From: Holophagales bacterium
GTDB lineage: Bacteria > Acidobacteriota > Holophagae > Holophagales > Holophagaceae
Assembly (NCBI GenBank): GCA_031256155.1
Contig: JAIRRD010000054.1
Location: forward strand, 1 to 7,004
DNA: 7,004 bases
Direction of reading: 5' to 3'
Part shown: piece by piece, positions 1 to 6,115 of the stretch
Numbering within the stretch: the first letter of the stretch is position 1
Layout: each line of letters opens with the position of its first letter
Notes under the pieces: generated by a model
The model's input: the letters and a program-made list of their open reading frames with translations, nothing else
What the model was told of the DNA's origin: nothing
Database searches by the model: none
Program-made: the position numbers and the translations under genes

Positions 1-1
1 T

Positions 2-316
2 GGCCTCCCGGCACTGGCGATCAGGCGAACCGGGACGTTTTTATGGGTTGCCGCCAGCGCCGCCAATCTCAAAGATGTAAAAACCCCACGTGCGGAATCC
101 AACTTGATACGATGGGCAAAACTGGACTTGAACGCCGTAAGGGAAGAACGTCCTCGCTGGGAAAAAATTGAGGGGCCTCAATATTCCGAAATTGACCGCC
201 CCTTTTCCGATCGCGTTCTGGGACTGTTGGGATGGATGCCCAAAACGACAAGCATTTCCGTGGAAAGAAAAAAAACTGACAGCGGATGGGAAGAAAATGT
301 TGTATTTTGCAAATAG
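2..316 (+). CDS. C-terminal end of an unrecognised protein (5' truncated by window edge)
   Basis: The frame is open from the first base of the window to a TAG at 314-316, giving about 104 residues with no start needed inside the window. The TTG/ATG starts within it are therefore probably internal. The visible protein is rich in charged and aromatic residues (RWAKLDLNAVREERPRWEKI, then a VLGLLGW stretch and a GWEENVVFCK end). I see no signal peptide, membrane segment, metal site or family motif, so no function is assigned. A strong intrinsic terminator starts five bases after the stop, which supports this being the real end of a transcribed gene. A long minus-strand frame overlaps it but has no ribosome site or recognisable domain; I treat that as a shadow. 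Confidence 0.55.
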   Translation, partial: GLPALAIRRTGTFLWVAASAANLKDVKTPRAESNLIRWAKLDLNAVREERPRWEKIEGPQYSEIDRPFSDRVLGLLGWMPKTTSISVERKKTDSGWEENVVFCK

Positions 317-321
317 TAACG

Positions 322-367
322 ATTCCATGCAGAAACTGCGTTCCGCAATTTCTACATGGAATTTTTT
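322..367 (+). terminator. Intrinsic terminator after the first gene
   Basis: Arms 322-335 and 349-362 pair almost perfectly: ATTCCATG with CATGGAAT, one C/A mismatch, then AGAAA with TTTCT. The loop is 13 nt, and a run of six T follows at 362-367. It lies just behind the stop at 316 on the plus strand. The outer arm sequence ATTCCATG/CATGGAAT recurs in the hairpin at 2237-2276, so this terminator may be a domesticated member of a repeat family. Confidence 0.75.
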
Positions 368-381
368 GAGGTAGTCTCGAA

Positions 382-516
382 TTACTCTCTTTCGCCGAAC
401 TGTGTCTGTAACTCCGCAATGAGGGCGGATTGATCTGCGCGTTCTTGTTCTTGTTCGGCACCTTCACACTGCGCACGCCCCACCCCAGTGCTACGGGTTT
501 CAGAGCAGACTTCATT
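382..516 (-). pseudogene. Remnant: charged C-terminal tail of a lost gene (possibly Uma2-like)
   Basis: Read on the minus strand, a frame bounded by a TGA (519-517) and a TAA (384-382) encodes 44 residues ending GAEQEQERADQSALIAELQT and then QFGERE. There is no usable start or ribosome site. The heptad-like, Glu/Gln/Arg-rich end resembles the coiled-coil tails common at the C-terminus of Uma2/DUF820-type nucleases. That family name is a guess from style only; other coiled-coil tails would look alike. It fills the 317-608 spacer together with the terminator and a promoter. A chance open frame cannot be excluded. Confidence 0.3.
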
Positions 517-544
517 TCATGTTTTGACACAGAACTGTTATAAT
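516..544 (+). promoter_or_regulatory. Extended -10 promoter for the thioredoxin-fold gene
   Basis: TGTTATAAT at 536-544 is a perfect extended -10 element (TGn + TATAAT). With a normal 17-nt spacer the -35 would be TTCATG at 516-521, which matches the consensus poorly, as extended -10 promoters allow. Transcription would start near 551, about 58 nt before the ATG at 609. A small GCGTT...AACGC hairpin lies at the start of the leader. The -10 lies inside the short repeat at 523-542. Confidence 0.5.
523..542. repeat. Short dispersed repeat, copy 1
   Basis: These 20 bases match 2282-2301 at 18 of 20 positions (TTTGAYACAGAACTGYTATA). Read on the minus strand the shared word is TATARCAGTTCTGTRTCAAA. 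Here it contributes the TATAAT of the promoter for the gene at 609. Two copies within 1.8 kb at this identity are unlikely by chance, but the family's extent cannot be judged from one window. Confidence 0.5.
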
Positions 545-608
545 GCGGTTTGCGTTCAAAAAACGCGAACTGTATTGCCAAAACATTCAACCCAAAAAGG
601 ATTCTGCC

Positions 609-2219
609 ATGAAACTGTCATCTATAACACCATCCCGCGCTCTATTTGGGCTGTGCCTGAGCTTCAGTCTGATAGCCCAGACAGCATCCACATCGCAGCA
701 GGCACCTGAACAGGCACCGCGGCAGCAAACGCCGCCGCCTGAACAGGACGAGTACAAGGCCGCTCTCCGTATCGCCGATTTTCCAGAGCGTATTAAAGAG
801 CTCAAACGCATAAAAGCCGCCTACCCTGATAGCTCTGTCAGCTATGGGATTGACTACAACCTGCTTGATTCGGTGTCTAAGAGCGCTGATGACTTTGGTA
901 CCCTGCTCACCGCGCAGAAGGATGTGATTGCGGCCAGTAAACAACGGGACCGCTTTCTGATGATTGCCAATGCCGTCAGTATGATGATCAACCATAGGAA
1001 GATCGCTGAATTTCCAAAGCCTGATGTCCTGAAAGCTGTTCAGGACTACAGGGCCGAGGCTATGCCGCTGCTTGATGATCCCGAAATTTTTTCCAGATAT
1101 ACCGGTGAACTCCGCGAAACAGCATTAAATACTTCCAGAACAATGCTTGAACTTCCGCTGACAAAGGCTCTACTGATGAACGGCAAGGGTCAGGAATCTC
1201 TCAATGTGCTGGAGACATACAGAAAAACTGCGCCGCCCAGCGCCAATTACTACATAGCTCTAGGAGAAACATACCAGGAACTGAAGCGCGATAAAGATGC
1301 TCTGGACGCTTTTTTTGAAGCCGCCGTTGCCGGTAATGGAAGCGCACTTGCAGCAGCCAGGGCGCTCTACGCAAAGATAAACAACAGCGCGAATTTTGAC
1401 AATGAACTGGAACTGCGTAAAGCGCGGCACCCTTTTCAGCCGCCGCCGTTTAAAGCTCCTGAAAAATGGGGCGGTAAGACAGTTCTGGCGGAAGTCTTTA
1501 CAGGTTCTGAATGCGGCCCCTGTGTTGCTGCCAGTTTCGCGTTTGATGCCCTGGAAGAAAGCTACCCGACCAAGTATTTAGCCGTTTTGAAGTACCATCT
1601 CCCTGTTCCTAACTATGACCCGATGATGAACCCCGCGACTAAGAAAAGACAGGATTACTACGGCAGAGATATAATCAAAGGCACACCCACGGCAATTATA
1701 GACGGTGTTATATCCCCAGGTGTGGGAGGCGACAGGTTGGCTTCATCGGCATCTTTCGGCACAGCCAAGAAAGAGATAGATACGGCTATGGCGGCAACAG
1801 CAGATATAACAGTCAAAGCCAGCGCGTCCATCACAGGCGACAATGTGAAAGTGGACTGCGTGTTTTCAAAAGTGATAGAGGGTGCTGACTACAACGTGGT
1901 TTTGGTTCAAACCAAAGAGGATTTCAAAGGCGGCAATGGCATTGTACGCCACAACATGGTTGTGCGGGACATCAAGACAGTAGCGCCGTCTGACAAGGCC
2001 AGTGTTACATTCAATATAGTTGAGTCAGAAAAAGCTGCGGACGCTCATATAGCCGAATGGGGAAACAGAGCCTCGGAACGCTCTAAGCAGTTATCCAAAT
2101 GGCCAGCAAAACACAACAAGATAGACAGAGCCAACCTAAAAGCGGTTGTTTTTGTCCAGAACAAAGATACAAGACAAATCTATAATGCTTTTGTGGCGGA
2201 TGTAACCGCAAAGCGATAG
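609..2219 (+). CDS. Exported thioredoxin-fold protein with TPR-like N-terminus and Omp28-like C-terminus
   Basis: A 536-residue protein. I start it at ATG 609, not at the upstream ATG 543, because AAAAAGGA (594-601) sits 7 nt before it and a Sec signal peptide follows at once (MKLSS..., hydrophobic FGLCLSFSLIA, residues 12-22). A Pro/Gln-rich linker spans about 28-46. Helical repeats follow, with one TPR-like unit near 211-245 (ANYYIALGETYQELKRDKDA). The thioredoxin-like part begins near 290 (KTVLAEVFTGSECGPC) with the CGPC redox pair at Cys302/Cys305 and a likely cis-proline at Thr359-Pro360 (GTPTAIIDG). Residues about 385-536 look like the beta-rich end of Omp28-type proteins, including GIVRHNMVVRD around 444-454. 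Predicted role: periplasmic or cell-surface thiol-disulfide chemistry; the partner is unknown. It has its own promoter and no co-transcribed neighbour. Confidence 0.85.
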   Translation: MKLSSITPSRALFGLCLSFSLIAQTASTSQQAPEQAPRQQTPPPEQDEYKAALRIADFPERIKELKRIKAAYPDSSVSYGIDYNLLDSVSKSADDFGTLLTAQKDVIAASKQRDRFLMIANAVSMMINHRKIAEFPKPDVLKAVQDYRAEAMPLLDDPEIFSRYTGELRETALNTSRTMLELPLTKALLMNGKGQESLNVLETYRKTAPPSANYYIALGETYQELKRDKDALDAFFEAAVAGNGSALAAARALYAKINNSANFDNELELRKARHPFQPPPFKAPEKWGGKTVLAEVFTGSECGPCVAASFAFDALEESYPTKYLAVLKYHLPVPNYDPMMNPATKKRQDYYGRDIIKGTPTAIIDGVISPGVGGDRLASSASFGTAKKEIDTAMAATADITVKASASITGDNVKVDCVFSKVIEGADYNVVLVQTKEDFKGGNGIVRHNMVVRDIKTVAPSDKASVTFNIVESEKAADAHIAEWGNRASERSKQLSKWPAKHNKIDRANLKAVVFVQNKDTRQIYNAFVADVTAKR

Positions 2220-2236
2220 AAGCTATGTGTTTTTAT

Positions 2237-2276
2237 AGCAATTCCATGTGAAATGGTCATTTAGCATGGAATTGCT
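2237..2276. repeat. Perfect 12-bp hairpin, ATTCCATG family
   Basis: AGCAATTCCATG (2237-2248) pairs perfectly with CATGGAATTGCT (2265-2276). AAATG/CATTT inside can extend the stem. It begins 17 bp after the stop of the thioredoxin-fold gene, so it may protect or end that transcript, but no T run follows on either strand. The arms share ATTCCATG/CATGGAAT with the terminator at 322-367. The left arm with its flank (TATAGCAATTCC, from 2234) could also pair with the motif at 2289-2302, giving an alternative, larger fold. Confidence 0.65.
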
Positions 2277-2281
2277 GTAAA

Positions 2282-2301
2282 TTTGATACAGAACTGCTAT
2301 A
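2282..2301. repeat. Short dispersed repeat, copy 2
   Basis: This matches the repeat at 523-542 at 18 of 20 bases. It follows directly on the ATTCCATG hairpin, as copy 1 follows the ATTCCATG terminator at a greater distance. The TATAGCAGTTCT read on the minus strand is near-identical (10 of 12) to TATAGCAATTCC on the plus strand at 2234, so the block 2234-2302 has imperfect terminal inverted repeats. Confidence 0.5.
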
Positions 2302-2309
2302 TCTTATAC

Positions 2310-2387
2310 TCATTCCAGTTTGGGAAGCATCTCCAGCAACTCCTCAAGGGTCGGCATGGTTAAGTTGTCAGCCCGAATGGTGTCCAT
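2310..2387 (-). CDS. Possible 25-residue ORF or gene-end remnant
   Basis: ATG at 2387 reads 25 codons to a TGA at 2312-2310, giving MDTIRADNLTMPTLEELLEM and then LPKLE. The composition is protein-like (amphipathic, acidic helix), but there is no good ribosome site; GAAG is the nearest purine run. The frame stays open a little upstream through a TTG inside a TATAGCAATT word at 2395. It lies between two repeat blocks in a convergent-gene spacer, so it may be the C-terminal scrap of a lost gene, for example an antitoxin-like tail. Family unknown. Confidence 0.25.
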   Translation of the reverse strand: MDTIRADNLTMPTLEELLEMLPKLE

Positions 2388-2410
2388 GACTTCATATAGC
2401 AATTTTCGCT

Positions 2411-2456
2411 TTCATAGTCCATTTACGGCGAGCCAAGCTCGCCTATGGACTATGAG
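2411..2456. repeat. Extragenic hairpin 1 of a three-hairpin cluster
   Basis: CATAGTCCAT (2413-2422) pairs with ATGGACTATG (2445-2454), extended by one or two pairs outward. GGCGAGC (2427-2433) pairs with GCTCGCC (2437-2443) inside, with a CAA loop and a small internal bulge. It is a long, nearly complete palindrome with no coding content, in the style of REP-like extragenic elements. It lies in the spacer of two converging genes. Confidence 0.6.
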
Positions 2457-2458
2457 CG

Positions 2459-2484
2459 GCCGTGATTCGCAAGCGAATCCCGGC
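2459..2484. repeat. Extragenic hairpin 2 of the cluster
   Basis: GCCG-T-GATTCGC (2459-2470) pairs with GCGAATC-C-CGGC (2473-2484), with one mismatch and a minimal loop. It begins three bases after the previous palindrome. The tight spacing of separate palindromes suggests a composite repeat element and not random structure. Confidence 0.6.
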
Positions 2485-2486
2485 AT

Positions 2487-2519
2487 AGCGGTTTAACTTA
2501 TTGTAGTCGAACCGCTTTT
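2487..2519 (+). terminator. Third hairpin with short T run; possible plus-strand terminator
   Basis: AGCGGTT (2487-2493) pairs with AACCGCT (2510-2516) around a 16-nt loop, and four T follow (2516-2519). It could end plus-strand transcription from the thioredoxin-fold gene before it runs into the opposing iron-sulfur gene at 2539. The T run is short, so it may be weak. No matching terminator is obvious for the minus strand. Confidence 0.4.
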
Positions 2520-2538
2520 CTACCCCATGTCAGCTTTT

Positions 2539-4176
2539 TTAATAATAATTATTACTCAGTAAAATCTGGTTCTTTTTGGATCTGGTCTCGCCGATGCTGG
2601 TGATGCGAACACCCGGTGCATCCACCAAGGGACACTTGGTTACGCAGATTCCGCATCCGGTACAGTTCTTAAGGTCAACGCGTGGCTGTTGGACTAAAAG
2701 CTCCTGCCCATTGCGATCCTGGACAAGAACTTCTTTGAACCAGATAGATTTTTTTGGCGTGGGGCAGACTTCCTCACACACTATGCAGGGTGTATTGTGG
2801 GCATGGGGCAGGCAACGGTTCAGGTCAAACATGGCTGTGCCTATGCGCCACTCCCTCTTTTGGGCGGGCGTGAGTAATTGTATGGCCCCTGTGGGGCATA
2901 CTTGTCCGCAGAGTGTGCAGTTGAACTCACAATAACCCACTCTTGGCACAACAACTGGAGACCACAGACCCTCTAAACCGGCCTCAAGAAATGTGGGCTG
3001 AAGCGCGTTAGTGGTGCATACCTTCATACATGCACCGCATTTTACGCAGCGTGCCAGAAATTCCGGCTCAGGTAGCGCACCAGGAGGGCGTATTAAATTT
3101 GGGTTTGGCCTGGTGGGATTGAACAGGGGGGTCGCCCGCGATACAGCTACAGAAGCAAGCCCCGCCCCGCCAGCCAATAAGACATTTCTGCGTCCGATTT
3201 CAACGGACTCTTCAGCGGGTTTAACGTAAAAACCAAAGGCAACGGCTTTTTTGGGACATTCATCACCGCAAGACATGCAGTAGAGGCATTCAGAAGCCTT
3301 CCATGCCTCGGTTTTGATTCCGCCCTGGCATTTTTGGTCGCACAGGCCGCAGGAATTGCAGTCTTTTGAAGTTTTACGCTTGAAAGGTGCCAGCCTGCCT
3401 AAAAAACCGAGGAGCGCACCCAATGGGCATAAGTAACGGCACCAAAAGCGGCGCTCACTCAGGTTTAGCAATAAGATAACGAGAAACAGCAGACTGAGCA
3501 GCGCACCCTGTGCAAAGTATGGCTGCTGGAAAGCCAGAACTGTCTTTTTCAATACGTCATATATCCAGTCAGAAGCGGAGGTGAGCAGACCAACATCAGT
3601 CCTGTAAACAAAATCCATAGTTCCATTGGCCGAATAATTGAACGCAGGGTACACGCCAATGGTCAGATGACGGATGAGCAGTGATATCGGGTCAAAGACA
3701 CCTGTGAGCTGTATGCCAACCAGGCTGCCCGACAGCAGAAAAATCAGGAGCAGGTACTTGGCGTGGAACCAGTTGCGGACGCGCTGCGGGCCTTTCCACT
3801 TTTTTATGGCGCCCATCATGTTGTGCAGTGTCCCAAGCGGACACACCCAGCCGCAAAATACGCGACCAAGCACAGCGGTTATGGCAATAACAAGCAGACA
3901 TAAGCCGATGTGTTCAGGCCATGAGCGGCCGGACAGAAATGTGGAAAGCGCCACCAGCGGATCCATTTCCAAAAACAGCTCAACCGGATAGCCCAGCTTG
4001 TCCGTGCCTTTGGATTCGGTTTGCAGAAACAGGAAAAAAAACAAAAGCAGAAATAAAGTCTGCGTGATTATTCTGGGCAAACTCCACCTGCGCGAAGAGT
4101 ACCAAGACTTTCGCGTGTTTTTTTTCCCCATCGGCTGGCTTTCAGTTTTTTCAGGCAAATTCTTGTTCACTATCAC
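2539..4176 (-). CDS. NapH-NapG type polyferredoxin fusion, membrane bound
   Basis: A 545-residue protein. The N-terminal half is NapH/YccM-like: membrane segments near 36-52, 89-107, 141-159 and 221-239, two CxxxCP motifs (Cys108/112 in FCGWVCPLG, Cys246/250 in FWCRYLCPLG), then two [4Fe-4S] sites at Cys273-283 and Cys297-307. A second export-like stretch follows (GRRNVLLAGGAGLASVAVS, Arg329-Arg330). The C-terminal half is NapG/MauM-like with four more cluster motifs: Cys377-387, Cys416-427, Cys455-471 and Cys505-515. Six clusters would make an electron wire from the quinone pool to a periplasmic acceptor. NapH and NapG are normally separate proteins. The GTG start at 4176 has no clear ribosome site, is 11 bp after the DUF362 stop and may rely on translational coupling; ATG 4131 (MGKKNTRKS) is an alternative start. 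No nitrate reductase or cytochrome gene is in view. Confidence 0.88.
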   Translation of the reverse strand: MIVNKNLPEKTESQPMGKKNTRKSWYSSRRWSLPRIITQTLFLLLFFFLFLQTESKGTDKLGYPVELFLEMDPLVALSTFLSGRSWPEHIGLCLLVIAITAVLGRVFCGWVCPLGTLHNMMGAIKKWKGPQRVRNWFHAKYLLLIFLLSGSLVGIQLTGVFDPISLLIRHLTIGVYPAFNYSANGTMDFVYRTDVGLLTSASDWIYDVLKKTVLAFQQPYFAQGALLSLLFLVILLLNLSERRFWCRYLCPLGALLGFLGRLAPFKRKTSKDCNSCGLCDQKCQGGIKTEAWKASECLYCMSCGDECPKKAVAFGFYVKPAEESVEIGRRNVLLAGGAGLASVAVSRATPLFNPTRPNPNLIRPPGALPEPEFLARCVKCGACMKVCTTNALQPTFLEAGLEGLWSPVVVPRVGYCEFNCTLCGQVCPTGAIQLLTPAQKREWRIGTAMFDLNRCLPHAHNTPCIVCEEVCPTPKKSIWFKEVLVQDRNGQELLVQQPRVDLKNCTGCGICVTKCPLVDAPGVRITSIGETRSKKNQILLSNNYY

Positions 4177-4187
4177 GCAAACAGGAA

Positions 4188-5096
4188 TTAGGCCTCAATT
4201 TTTTTGATATTCAGTTTGGACAAATCCATTTTGCCCAAGCCGCGGTCTGCGGATTCTTTCACATAGCCCAGGTCTTCGCCTTTTAGGCCAAAGAGTGTCG
4301 CGCCGTACGCGTCAACGGCCACCTGGTCAACACCAGCGATAACAGTGTCCAGACGCTTAACGTCATTCAGATCACCGCCCTTGGGACCGTGGGCCGTGAG
4401 GATGCGGACAGCGTCAAGAACTGTCAGGCACGGCTTTATGATTAGTGCCAAATCAGCCAGCGCGGCCTCCAGATTTTGATGGATGCGGCCGCGATCATTG
4501 CCCATTACGCCCATCCAGTTTTTAAGCGCCATCGTCAGCTTACCGCGGCCGTGGTGCTTGGCTATGGGGGCATTAATCAGTTTGTCGGCCTCCAGTATAT
4601 CAGTGTAAATCGGCCAGGATTTGATGGCAGTGCCGTTGGGAATACTTACTTCCCTGAATTTTTTGTCATCTATATGGCTGACTTCAGCTCCGGCGGCCTT
4701 TGCCGCAGCTTCTATGCCGCTTTGGACATAGCATCTGCGCGAGTCATCACATGTGCGATCAAACACCTTGACCTTTTTGGCGCTGGCTTCAAAACACAGT
4801 TTGACAAGCGTGGATACTACTTCCGGGTTTGTGTTGGCAGCTTGTTCAGGCGTTCTGTCCCAGCCTATATTTGGCTTGATGACAACAACGTCCCCCTTGG
4901 AAATGAAACGCTTGATGCCTCCAATGGCATCCACAGCCGCCCTGACTATTTTATCAATCGAAGCCCCATGAACCACAGCGAGATCGGGCCGGGCGGCCTG
5001 AGCAGCGTTGAGGTTGAAGAGTGGGGAAAAGGCTTCCAAGGCGGCCAAACCACCTAATGCGCCTGCCGAGTTTCGCAAAAAAGCGCGACGTTCCAT
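4188..5096 (-). CDS. Tat-exported DUF362 protein
   Basis: A 302-residue protein. The ATG at 5096 is chosen over an upstream start because a perfect AGGAGG (5106-5101) sits 4 nt before it and a twin-arginine signal starts immediately: MERRAFLRNSAGALGG, with likely cleavage after AQA at residue 34. DUF362 hallmarks follow: VVVIKPN (70-76), NTNPEVV (88-94), and the basic block NAPIAKHHGRGKLTMALKNW (175-194) ending in MG. Cys116 and Cys122 (TCDDSRRC) and His206 could bind metal or form a disulfide; that is inference. Tat export suggests it folds, perhaps with a cofactor, before reaching the periplasm. The family's reaction is not settled to my knowledge. Its stop is 11 bp from the polyferredoxin start, so the two probably act together, with DUF362 as redox partner or acceptor. 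Confidence 0.88.
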   Translation of the reverse strand: MERRAFLRNSAGALGGLAALEAFSPLFNLNAAQAARPDLAVVHGASIDKIVRAAVDAIGGIKRFISKGDVVVIKPNIGWDRTPEQAANTNPEVVSTLVKLCFEASAKKVKVFDRTCDDSRRCYVQSGIEAAAKAAGAEVSHIDDKKFREVSIPNGTAIKSWPIYTDILEADKLINAPIAKHHGRGKLTMALKNWMGVMGNDRGRIHQNLEAALADLALIIKPCLTVLDAVRILTAHGPKGGDLNDVKRLDTVIAGVDQVAVDAYGATLFGLKGEDLGYVKESADRGLGKMDLSKLNIKKIEA

Positions 5097-5173
5097 GATG
5101 CCTCCTGAAATAGCGCCCTGATAGCAAGTTGCATTCCCTTGAAGCAACCTGGTGAGATAACGAGACAAAATAA

Positions 5174-5200
5174 ATTATAACAAAAAAATGGCCGGGTCAA
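5174..5200 (-). promoter_or_regulatory. Promoter for the DUF362-polyferredoxin pair
   Basis: On the minus strand TTGACC (5200-5195) is followed after 15 nt by TATAAT (5179-5174), preceded by TGT, so an extended -10. The short spacer is compensated by the TGn. Transcription would start near 5167, leaving a leader of about 70 nt with a small GTTGC...GCAAC hairpin before the AGGAGG. It separates this pair from the LolA-like gene 132 bp upstream. Confidence 0.55.
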
Positions 5201-5228
5201 AATGTTTTATTTGGAATCGCGACTTAAA

Positions 5229-6011
5229 TTATTTATTTAACAGCGCCTTAACTTCCGCCGGTGGCTCAAAGGTTGAGTTGGGAATGTCAACATTTAGCTT
5301 TATTTCGCTGAATGTTATCGTCACAGTACCCATAGGCCCAATGTTGAGCTGTTGGAATGGCATAATTATGTCGCCGACTTTTTTATAGTCTTTGTGAACA
5401 GTTTTTGCCTCAAATTCTCCCATCTCTGTCACGATTTTGGCATCGGACCTTATCATCAGCCCCGTCTTTTTTGAATAGAAATTTGTCTTTGGACTGCCAA
5501 GTTTGGGTGTTATGACAACCTTATAGCACTCTTCACCTTCCACAGTTTCAAGAGCGACTGTTTCTGTTTTGGAGTATTTGGCCCTCCATTCTTCGTCTCT
5601 GAAATAGGAATCGCCTTTGGCCTCATCACCCTCGGCTCCCGCCTTAACTGCCGGCCCCTGAACGGCGCTGTATCTCCAGCCTCTTACTCCGTCAAAGCCC
5701 TCAAGCATTTTGCCAATACTGGGAATATTTATTTCCGTGAGCATTAAATTAGGCTCTGCCCTGTACATGGTGAAATCGCCGGAAACACTCATAGCGGGAA
5801 AGGATACAGAACCTTTAAAGATGACATTTTTCATCTTTTTGTAGGACTCTTTGCCGCCGGTGACTTCAATGAATTTATCCAGGATAGATTCCCCGGATGG
5901 CAGTTCCGTCTTGACAGCATTGGCGGCGGCAGGCTTGCCCTGGGCTGACATCATTGATCCTGACAATCCTGTCAGGGCAATCAGACATGTGAATGTGACT
6001 CGATTAGACAT
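5229..6011 (-). CDS. Exported LolA-like / outer-membrane lipoprotein-sorting family protein
   Basis: A 260-residue protein. The start is ATG 6011: GAGGAG (6023-6018) lies 6 nt upstream, and MSNRVTFTCLIALTGLSG begins a Sec signal peptide with probable cleavage after SAQ (residue 24). No lipobox cysteine is at the cleavage site. The mature protein starts with a helix ILDKFIEVTGGKESYKKM (43-60), typical of this family, then beta strands: FKGSVSFPAMSVSGDF (65-80), FDGVRGWRYS (106-115), YKVVITPK (153-160), FYSKKTGLMIRSDAKI (168-183) and a DYKKVGDIIMPF end (198-209). This is the half-barrel fold of LolA/LolB-like lipid or lipoprotein carriers; the ligand is unknown and it is not canonical LolA. A decayed paralogue start lies at 6430-6570. 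It has its own promoter and is likely transcribed separately from, or together with, the DUF362 pair. Confidence 0.75.
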   Translation of the reverse strand: MSNRVTFTCLIALTGLSGSMMSAQGKPAAANAVKTELPSGESILDKFIEVTGGKESYKKMKNVIFKGSVSFPAMSVSGDFTMYRAEPNLMLTEINIPSIGKMLEGFDGVRGWRYSAVQGPAVKAGAEGDEAKGDSYFRDEEWRAKYSKTETVALETVEGEECYKVVITPKLGSPKTNFYSKKTGLMIRSDAKIVTEMGEFEAKTVHKDYKKVGDIIMPFQQLNIGPMGTVTITFSEIKLNVDIPNSTFEPPAEVKALLNK

Positions 6012-6074
6012 AAAATACTCCTCTTGCGGAATGAAGTCTGGCGACATAATGAGGCAGACAGTGATTTAAATGCA

Positions 6075-6103
6075 ATTATACCTGCATAAAACATATTTGT
6101 CAC
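6075..6103 (-). promoter_or_regulatory. Sigma70-type promoter for the LolA-like gene
   Basis: On the minus strand GTGACA (6103-6098) and TATAAT (6080-6075) are separated by exactly 17 nt: five of six and six of six matches to the consensus. Transcription would begin near 6068, giving a leader of about 57 nt. The promoter lies just beyond the last recognisable codons of the DUF1573 remnant. Confidence 0.65.
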
Positions 6104-6115
6104 ACGGCATCCAAA

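Noticed and set aside
524..544. TTGACA and TATAAT together as a classical -35/-10 pair
   Set aside because: Both hexamers are perfect but only 9 nt apart, far short of the roughly 17 nt needed. The extended -10 alone is the better explanation.
69..590. 173-codon minus-strand ORF
   Set aside because: It lies opposite the first gene's end and the terminator, has no ribosome site or domain, and is of low-complexity, shadow-like composition.
642..995. 117-codon minus-strand ORF
   Set aside because: Antisense to the start of the thioredoxin-fold gene; Cys/Arg-rich composition typical of a shadow frame.
2283..2310. TTGATA-N16-TATACT as a plus-strand promoter
   Set aside because: The spacing is good, but nothing coding or RNA-like follows on the plus strand before the opposing gene. 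The first hexamer is part of the dispersed repeat.
3674..3991. 105-codon plus-strand ORF
   Set aside because: Antisense to the membrane part of the polyferredoxin fusion; no start signals or domain.
2539..4176. CcoG/RdxA-type cytochrome oxidase accessory protein
   Set aside because: The CGWVCPLG motifs and the four extra C-terminal cluster sites fit NapH plus NapG. CcoG typically has CGYxCPQ and lacks a NapG half, and no cytochrome oxidase gene is present.
4476..5057. 193-codon plus-strand ORF
   Set aside because: It is entirely antisense to the DUF362 gene, which has clear family motifs, a Tat signal and an AGGAGG.
5229..6011. Lipoprotein signal on the LolA-like protein
   Set aside because: The only early cysteine (residue 9) lies before the hydrophobic core, and the cleavage region SMMSAQG has no cysteine.
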